From assembly GCA_002311345.1 (NCBI GenBank), contig DCAA01000025.1:5710-28547 (forward strand): a stretch of 22,838 nucleotides of DNA, given 5' to 3'. The DNA is from Planctomycetes bacterium UBA1146. GTDB taxonomy: Bacteria > Planctomycetota > UBA8108 > UBA1146. Below are positions 17,432 through 22,838 of the stretch, one piece after another. The notes below the pieces were generated by a model. That model saw only the letters and a list, made by a program, of their open reading frames with translations, had not been told where the DNA came from and ran no database searches. Both the position numbers and the translations under genes were made by a program. Each line of letters begins with the position of its first letter. The first letter of the stretch is position 1.

Positions 17432-19317
17432 CGGTCCGTGCTCTCCTTTTTCAGGACGCTTCGATCGAACAGTCGGCCTTCGATGTCAAAGGCTGAAATC
17501 TCCATCTCGGGCCCATTGACGTTCACCATCATGAAGTGGTGTCCGACTCGCTTGTTGGAACTGAACCAGGTCCGGTTCGGAGCGAAGTTCTCGAGGCCGC
17601 CGCCACCTCCACCGGTGGTGATGTAGACCACTCCCTTTCCGGCTTCCACGGTTTTCCCGTTCCGGATCGGCCAGGTCCTCTCGTAGAGATGGATGTGCCC
17701 GTTGAAAACGACATCCACCCCATATTTCTCGTACAGCGGGACCAAGGTCTTCTGTACCGGGGGATAGCCCTGGTCGGACCCACCCTTCCAGGTGTTTCCG
17801 TAATCATTCTCATCAGAGGTCCAAGCTGGATGGTGATGATAGACGACCTTCCAGGTCGACTCGCTCGCAGCCAGAGCCGCTTCGAGCCATTTCACCTGAT
17901 CGGTATCGGAAGCGATCCGCTTGTTGGTATCGACCACGAAGAAGTCCGTGTTGCCCCAGCTGTACTGGTAGTAATACTCCGGCTCCGGCATCGTGAAGTA
18001 GTCGTAATACAATGCGGCATTCTGTTCGTGGTTTCCCAGGGTCGGGAACATCGAATAGCGACAGAGAATGTCCGCGGCTCCGGCGAAGAACTCGTGCACC
18101 CATTCTCGCTTGTTACTGCCGGTCCCCACCAGATCGCCACAATGCACGATGAAATTAGGACGATGTCCCCAGGCCAGGTCACTCACTGATCTGGTCACTT
18201 TCGGATTGTTCTGGGTGTCCCCCACTACCAGGAAACCGAATGCGGTGTCGGCATCCGCTGCAGTCTGAAAGGTGAGGATCCCCGTTTCCATCCCCTCGAC
18301 TCCTGCTTCCGGATTCCCGTCTTGGTGAACCGTGACGCGATAGAAGTAGGGAGTTCCCGTCTCTAACCCCTCGATCCGAACGTGGTGAAGTTTGGCCGGC
18401 TCATCACTCACTACCGAGTTTCCCAGATTTGCTGTCGCCCCGTATTCGACCATCGCCACGGTTGGCCGATTGGATTCAAAACAGACCGTAATTCCGTCGG
18501 TGGTACCCCACTGCAAATAGGGAGCTACGACCATCGCTAGCGGTGGTCGTGGTGGCGCCGACCGGGTACAGCCGGGTTTTTGCCTCGCCACGGCTCTCAT
18601 CTCATCAGCGGACAGATCAGTCCGCCACAGGCGAAGATCCTGGACGGCTCCGATATGAGGGTGGTTTTCGTTGTCATCGACGTAGGAGCCGATCACCAGC
18701 GGCGCATTCTCGGGATATAGAATCGGCCCGGACTGTGCTCCGCTCTCTCCTACCATTTCTCCATCGAGGAAGACTTTCATGGTTTTTCCGTCGTAACTGC
18801 CGGCGATGTGGTGCCACTTCCCCAGCGTCATCGACTTGGAACCTTCGAGGTAGGTCATCAATCCGTTGCCATCATCGGTGCCTTTACTGGAGACAGCCAG
18901 ACATGGTTTACCTCTTCGAGTACCGAGTAACCAACCCTTCTCGAAATCGCCGTTGTCCTGAAGACAGCAAAAGAGAGAACCCCACTCCATCACCTCTTCG
19001 AGTACTAGCCAGCAACTGATCGTAAAATCCTGAGTAGGGAGATGACGGGAAACCGACTTGTAATTTTTCGCGAGCAGTAACATCCCATTGGCACCGCCTC
19101 CCAATAGCAGCGGGCCGGATCCTCCATCGGCCAGGACAAGATCCCCGGAGAGTTGACCGTCAAGACCTCCAGCGGTCGCCTTGACAGCGCCAGATGAAGA
19201 AACAAATCCATCCCTGAAATCCCAGCGAAGATCTGCTGTCGGAGGATCTGCAGCGATAACCACGCCAGTCACCAAAAAACTCGCCATGAGTACCAAAAAA
19301 CCACGGATATCGCTCAT
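17428..19317 (-). CDS. Secreted LamG + purple-acid-phosphatase-like metallophosphoesterase
   Basis: This 629-residue protein has a signal peptide (MSDIRGFLVLMASFLVTGVV, cleavage near AADPP) and starts at ATG 19317 with AGGAGG 6 bases upstream. Residues ~50-250 are a LamG/concanavalin-like domain (DFTISCWLVLEE, GKWHHIAGSYDG, MKVFLDGEMVG, AVQDLRLWRTDLSADEM). Residues ~263-350 are an Fn3-type N-terminal domain of purple acid phosphatases (APYLQWGTTDGITVCFES, LETGTPYFYRVTV). The catalytic calcineurin-like domain shows GDTQ (Asp367), GDLV (Asp395), GNHE (Asn429, His430), a YHHHP cluster (~494-496) and GHIH (His541, His543), a complete two-metal set. The Tyr of the classical GDLxY purple-acid-phosphatase motif is absent. 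Likely hydrolyses phosphate esters outside the cytoplasm, for phosphate scavenging. First gene of the minus-strand operon; divergent from the selenoprotein gene with a 146-base spacer holding no gene. Confidence 0.9.
   Translation of the reverse strand: MSDIRGFLVLMASFLVTGVVIAADPPTADLRWDFRDGFVSSSGAVKATAGGLDGQLSGDLVLADGGSGPLLLGGGANGMLLLAKNYKSVSRHLPTQDFTISCWLVLEEVMEWGSLFCCLQDNGDFEKGWLLGTRRGKPCLAVSSKGTDDGNGLMTYLEGSKSMTLGKWHHIAGSYDGKTMKVFLDGEMVGESGAQSGPILYPENAPLVIGSYVDDNENHPHIGAVQDLRLWRTDLSADEMRAVARQKPGCTRSAPPRPPLAMVVAPYLQWGTTDGITVCFESNRPTVAMVEYGATANLGNSVVSDEPAKLHHVRIEGLETGTPYFYRVTVHQDGNPEAGVEGMETGILTFQTAADADTAFGFLVVGDTQNNPKVTRSVSDLAWGHRPNFIVHCGDLVGTGSNKREWVHEFFAGAADILCRYSMFPTLGNHEQNAALYYDYFTMPEPEYYYQYSWGNTDFFVVDTNKRIASDTDQVKWLEAALAASESTWKVVYHHHPAWTSDENDYGNTWKGGSDQGYPPVQKTLVPLYEKYGVDVVFNGHIHLYERTWPIRNGKTVEAGKGVVYITTGGGGGGLENFAPNRTWFSSNKRVGHHFMMVNVNGPEMEISAFDIEGRLFDRSVLKKESTDR
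17443..17448 (-). promoter_or_regulatory. Shine-Dalgarno supporting a TTG start
   Basis: AAGGAG on the minus strand lies within the end of the phosphoesterase gene, 11 bases upstream of TTG 17431. It is the evidence for using TTG as the start of the DUF4261 gene. Confidence 0.6.
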
Positions 19318-19463
19318 CTGGATCCTCCTGTTTCTTCGTCTTCCCGATAGCGTTCCCAGGCTGAGGAAACGTGGAAATGGGATGGTACGTTACCCAGGAA
19401 CCGGATCAAATGGGGCAACCTGATCGTGGTTCCGGGGTTCAGGAAGAAGGAAAGAAGGCCGCC

Positions 19464-20501
19464 ATGCCCACCCTACTCATCCTGTCCTTGCTGTTGTTCT
19501 TGTGCCCTCTGGTGCGGGTAGATGCGCTCACCACAGGCGCACATGTAACTCCCGAACCCTATCGAGAAATCACCAGCGAATACCCTGCGGGAGTGGCCTG
19601 GTGGGGAACCTGGGACGGCGCGTTGTCCGAAGCGAAACGGACCGGGAAACCGATCCTGCTGCTGTCGGCGGCACCTCAATGTCACGGGGTCCCCGGCATC
19701 TGGTGACCGGCGAAACAGAAGATGGACCAGAGTCTCTGGTCCGACCCACTGGTGATCGAATCCTCTCGAAAATTCGTCTGTGCCCGCCTCGCCACCTACG
19801 AAGACAAAGACGAGGGAGCGATGCTGAATAGCATCTATCGTGGACGATCAGGCGAACTCGATAACACAGTTTTCACCGTCCTTTCTCATGACGGCAAGAG
19901 CAGACTGAGCCGAGCCGGACGTAGCCCGACGATGGTCTTTGGTGGCTCGGTCGGTTGGGAGGGCACCGTGCTGGCGCTCGAGATGGATCGGATCATCGAA
20001 GAGTACAAGGTTCCCCAGAGCAAGAAGACCGCCGCTTTCTCCACTCTCCCCATCGCCAAGGATGTGCGAAGGGCCGTCAACATCTCCGCCTGTGATCGAC
20101 TTCCCCTGGTCATCACCGCTGGGCTCGACCCGAAGCAGCTTCAAAAGCTCGTGACCCTGGCATGGAAAGAGCCGTACCTCGGTCGCTTCAACTGGGCTTC
20201 CACCGATACAATTTCAGAACTGAAATCGATCGGCATCGAAAAACCAGAGGCTGGAATCTGGGTTGTGAATCCCGATACCTATGGACTCAAAGTCGAAGTG
20301 ATTGCCAAAGTCGAAGCCGATTCGGAAACGAAGCCCATCGAGGAAGCGCTTGCCAAGGCCCTCGCTGGTAAACGTCCGGCACAGAAAGACACGCGCCGCC
20401 ACGTCAATCGCGGCAATGCCACGGGAAAACGCTGGGAAACGGAAATCCCTGTCACCGATCCCGGCATACAGGGCGGCGGCCGTCCACGCCGAGGCAACTA
20501 G
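19464..20501 (+). CDS. Probable selenoprotein, thioredoxin-like, secreted (in-frame TGA = Sec81)
   Basis: One reading frame of 345 residues runs from ATG 19464 (GAAGG 5 bases upstream) to TAG 20501, broken only by TGA at 19704-19706. The N-terminus is a signal peptide (MPTLLILSLLLFLCPLVRVDA). A thioredoxin-like start follows (WDGALSEAKRTGKPILLLSA), then PQCHGVPGIW-U-PAKQKMDQSLWSDP. Aligning WUPAKQKM with the usual WCxxCxxM of thioredoxin-like proteins puts the TGA on the first active-site Cys and Lys106-type replacement on the second (UxxK); another Cys lies at 73. The rest (~82-345) stays coding, with SRAGRSPTMVFGG and a Lys-rich C-terminus. A hairpin suited to a bacterial SECIS follows the TGA. 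TGA ends other genes here (6467, 13626), so a global code change is unlikely. Alternative: a pseudogene or a TGG/TGC sequencing error. Predicted redox enzyme of the periplasm or exterior. Confidence 0.8.
19704..19706 (+). other. In-frame TGA, predicted selenocysteine codon
   Basis: This TGA (codon 81) is the only stop in the frame 19464-20501. Sequence on both sides encodes one continuous thioredoxin-like protein, and the codon falls at the position of the catalytic Cys. Confidence 0.78.
19724..19742 (+). promoter_or_regulatory. Bacterial SECIS-like hairpin
   Basis: GGACCAGA (19724-19731) pairs perfectly with TCTGGTCC (19735-19742) around the loop GTC; opening the last pair gives a 7-bp stem with loop AGUCU. 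The hairpin starts 17 bases after the TGA and its loop lies about 25 bases after it. Known bacterial SECIS elements have a short stem, a G in the first loop positions and a similar distance; the E. coli fdhF loop is AGGUCU. A lower stem between 19706-19710 and 19749-19753 is possible. Confidence 0.75.
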
Positions 20502-20586
20502 AAGGCATATTCATCGGAGAAGGGCTCCTCCGGAACAGCGCCCCGCGGGAAGAGACCAGTAGCTTCTTCGAAAGTAAAGAAAACGA

Positions 20587-22838
20587 TTACTGTTTGATCA
20601 GGATGTCTGCACCTGTCTGGTGATCTCCGAGAAGATGCTCTGCGAAGAATTCCCACTTCCTCTGGGTGAAATATCCTGAGAACTCACCAAACCCGTGGCG
20701 TTTGCCGGGGAAGATCAACATGTCGAATCGCTTGTTCGCCTTGATCAGTTCATTGACGAGACGCAACGTCCCTGCGGGGTGAACATTGTTGTCCATATCG
20801 CCATGAACCAGCAGGAGTTTCCCCTTCAGGTTTGCTGCCAACTCGGCGTTGGTCGGCACGTGGATCTCGAAACGCGTCTTTTCCTGTTTCTCTTGCTCCT
20901 TGTCCTTCTTTTGTTCTTTCTGCCCCTCTTCGCGCTCTTTTTTCACATCATCCTTCTTGGTGTTCTCGTCTTTTTTCTTCTCATCTTCGCCCTTTTTCTC
21001 GTCGTCATCATCGAAGGCAGAAGAAGTATCGGACTTCTCCTGATCCTTCTTCTGTTCCTTGCCCTTTTTCTCCTCCTTGACGGCGACCTCTTTCAGTCCG
21101 TGATACCGCTCTGCCCAGTGACGGCCATAAACGTTGTTGTCGTGGTTACCAGATGAGGCAATCCCGACCGTGAAGAAGTCGTTGTAGGGTTCTTGTAGCA
21201 ACGCCGCCGCCGACATGAATCCCCCTCCGGAATGGCCATAGATCCCGACACGTTCGATGTCGATGAATGGGTACATCTCGGCGAGTTGCTCGATTCCCGC
21301 TTTCTTGTCGGCAAGTCCGTAGTCTCGCAGGTTGTAGTAGCCATAGCTGTGATACGCCTTCGACCGTCCAGGGGTTCCGCCGCGGTGACCGAGCTGAACA
21401 ACGATGAAGCCGATCTGAGCGAGTTGCTGCCGACCATTGGAAGCAGAGAAGGAATGGCTGACTCCCTCGGTCTGTGGGCCCGGATAAACCTCGGCAATGA
21501 TCGGATACTTGTTCGTGGGATCAAAATCGAAAGGTTTCCACATGTTACCGTAGAGTTCTGTGACTCCGTCAGCTGCCTTGAAGGTGAAGGTGACTGGCAT
21601 TTTCCAGCCAGCCTCGGTGAGTCGGGAGAGATCGGACTCTTCCAGTTTCATCACCTCGTCGCCGGCGGAATTACAGATGCGAGAGATTGGCGCCATGTCG
21701 ATTCTGGAACAGTTGTCGACGACATATTTTTTAGTGGGCGATAATACAGAGCGGTGGTTGGCATCACTGGGATCCAGCAGGGTCAGATCGGTACCATCGA
21801 GGAAGATACTATAAAGGTGCTGGAAGTAGATGTTCTCTCCCGTTTCGCGCCCGTTGCCCGTGAAATAGAGCAGGCCCTTGTCCTCATCGACATCGACGAT
21901 CCGGCTGGCGCGAAAGACCCCGGAGGTGATGGGGTTCTTGAACTTCCCATCCATCGTGTACAGGTAGTAATGACCCCAGCCACTACGCTCTGACCACCAG
22001 ATCATCTCATTGCGCTTCTTGAGGTATCGAACGCTTTTGGGTGCGATGTTTGCGCCATCAAATCCCTCCTCGATGAGAACGGTGAATTTTCCCGTCCGTG
22101 TATCGAGCGAGCAGAGTTCGATATTTCTCAGCAACCTGTCGCGTCGGATCAGGCGCAACTCGTCTCCGGAGCCGGTGACGTCTGGCTCGGCGGACTCGTC
22201 TTCGGGATCAGCATAGGGGGTCCTTGGCCAGTGCAGGCTCTGGTACCCCTCGTCTTTCCACTTCGACTCGAACTGGAACAGTTCCTTTCGCTGACGATCA
22301 AAGATGTGTAACTCACTGGCACCGATCTTCTCTTCACCCGGCAAGGAGTAAGTGTACTTCTCCAGCGTCGGACGAGGCTCGGAGAGGGAATTCACGAGGA
22401 ACAGTTCTCCGACACCGCGCGTGTCGCGCCGGGTCACGTAGAAGGCGGTGGAATCAGGTGCCCAGTTGATGCTGGGTCGCGACTTGGGGTCCTCTTCCTC
22501 CTGCTCTTTCTTTCCCTCTTCCCCCTCTTCCTCGTCGTTGTCGCGCTCTTTTTCGTCCTTCTGCTCTTTCCCCTTCTCGGAGTCGTCGTCCTCGTCGAAC
22601 AAGGATCCGATCTCGCCCGCCTGGAGCAGTTCCAGATACTCGTCCTGTTCCATATCAGCGAAGGAACGGCGACGAGAACTGCGCCGAGAAGAGAACTCGT
22701 AGCCCTTCTCCCCATCGTCGCTCAACTGGAGAGCTTCGGTTTCGTCGACGTCGTCAGCCCACTTCTCTCTCTCGTCGACCTTCTTCTCTTCCTTCTTCTC
22801 ATCTTTTGCGTCGCTGTCCTTCTCGTCGGTGTCCTTCT
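20587..22838 (-). CDS. S9B (DPP-IV-like) serine peptidase with charged inserts, 5' end outside window
   Basis: At least 750 codons are present. The frame is open to the right edge, upstream of TTG 22725, so the true start lies outside. The N-terminal part is the beta-propeller of DPP-IV-like peptidases (INWAPDSTAFYVTRRD, VRYLKKRNEMIWWSERSGWGHYYLY). The C-terminal alpha/beta-hydrolase has the triad: nucleophile in GHSGGG (Ser codon 21229-21231), Asp in HGDMDNNVHP, His in GKRHGFGEF. These enzymes release N-terminal dipeptides or cleave short peptides. Unusual Lys/Glu/Asp-rich stretches interrupt conserved sequence: one at the window edge (22745-22838), one around 22480-22600 and one of ~75 residues at ~20880-21090, between WAERYHGLKEV and FEIHVPTNAELA. 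The gene converges on the selenoprotein gene; the 85-base gap shows no clear terminator. Cellular location cannot be judged without the N-terminus. Confidence 0.9.
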   Translation of the reverse strand, partial: KDTDEKDSDAKDEKKEEKKVDEREKWADDVDETEALQLSDDGEKGYEFSSRRSSRRRSFADMEQDEYLELLQAGEIGSLFDEDDDSEKGKEQKDEKERDNDEEEGEEGKKEQEEEDPKSRPSINWAPDSTAFYVTRRDTRGVGELFLVNSLSEPRPTLEKYTYSLPGEEKIGASELHIFDRQRKELFQFESKWKDEGYQSLHWPRTPYADPEDESAEPDVTGSGDELRLIRRDRLLRNIELCSLDTRTGKFTVLIEEGFDGANIAPKSVRYLKKRNEMIWWSERSGWGHYYLYTMDGKFKNPITSGVFRASRIVDVDEDKGLLYFTGNGRETGENIYFQHLYSIFLDGTDLTLLDPSDANHRSVLSPTKKYVVDNCSRIDMAPISRICNSAGDEVMKLEESDLSRLTEAGWKMPVTFTFKAADGVTELYGNMWKPFDFDPTNKYPIIAEVYPGPQTEGVSHSFSASNGRQQLAQIGFIVVQLGHRGGTPGRSKAYHSYGYYNLRDYGLADKKAGIEQLAEMYPFIDIERVGIYGHSGGGFMSAAALLQEPYNDFFTVGIASSGNHDNNVYGRHWAERYHGLKEVAVKEEKKGKEQKKDQEKSDTSSAFDDDDEKKGEDEKKKDENTKKDDVKKEREEGQKEQKKDKEQEKQEKTRFEIHVPTNAELAANLKGKLLLVHGDMDNNVHPAGTLRLVNELIKANKRFDMLIFPGKRHGFGEFSGYFTQRKWEFFAEHLLGDHQTGADILIKQ

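Noticed and set aside
19464..20501. Pseudogene or two separate genes at the in-frame TGA
   Set aside because: No frameshift or second stop is present, both halves belong to one fold, the TGA falls on the active-site position and a SECIS-like hairpin follows. A sequencing error cannot be excluded from this sequence alone.
20502..20586. Terminator between the convergent selenoprotein and peptidase genes
   Set aside because: Only short 4-bp pairings (GGAG/CTCC) and no T tract were found.

Overview
The window looks like chromosomal DNA of a free-living, probably marine or aquatic, member of the Planctomycetota or a close relative. This rests on very large secreted proteins ending in paired dockerin-type Ca-binding repeats, moderately GC-rich DNA, a mosaic of Fn3, PPC-like, LamG and P-domain modules, and TGA used both as a normal stop and apparently once as a sense codon. 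No database search was run, so the taxonomy is an inference.

Left half (1-13626, + strand): five consecutive secreted proteins, the first cut by the window edge. Each complete one starts with a signal peptide, and all five end in two dockerin-type loops followed by a short Cys-containing tail (pattern C..D....L(D/E)C....C). Four of the five carry, before the dockerin, the same uncharacterised alpha/beta domain resembling a glutamine-amidotransferase or ThuA-like fold. The N-terminal parts differ (four PPC-like sandwiches; a propeller-like region; mixed modules; lamin-tail plus two P-domains), so this is a tandem, domain-shuffled family of cell-surface or extracellular proteins. Rho-independent terminators follow four of the five genes, suggesting separate transcription units.

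Middle (13741-19317): murJ (lipid II flippase, + strand) converges on a three-gene minus-strand operon in which consecutive genes overlap by 4 bases. In transcription order these are a secreted LamG/purple-acid-phosphatase-like metallophosphoesterase, a DUF4261 protein with an unusual polar insert and a C10 tract, and a NeuC-type UDP-N-acetylglucosamine 2-epimerase. The murJ and neuC-like stop codons overlap in a TTAA.

Right end (19464-22838): the most notable item is a secreted thioredoxin-like protein whose reading frame is interrupted by one in-frame TGA exactly where the first active-site Cys of a thioredoxin would sit. A perfect hairpin with a GU-containing apical loop begins 17 nt after the TGA, as expected for a bacterial SECIS element, so it is annotated as a probable selenoprotein. 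It converges on an S9B (DPP-IV-like) peptidase gene that runs off the right edge and contains unusual Lys/Glu/Asp-rich inserts. No tRNA, rRNA, CRISPR array, transposase or integrase was recognised.
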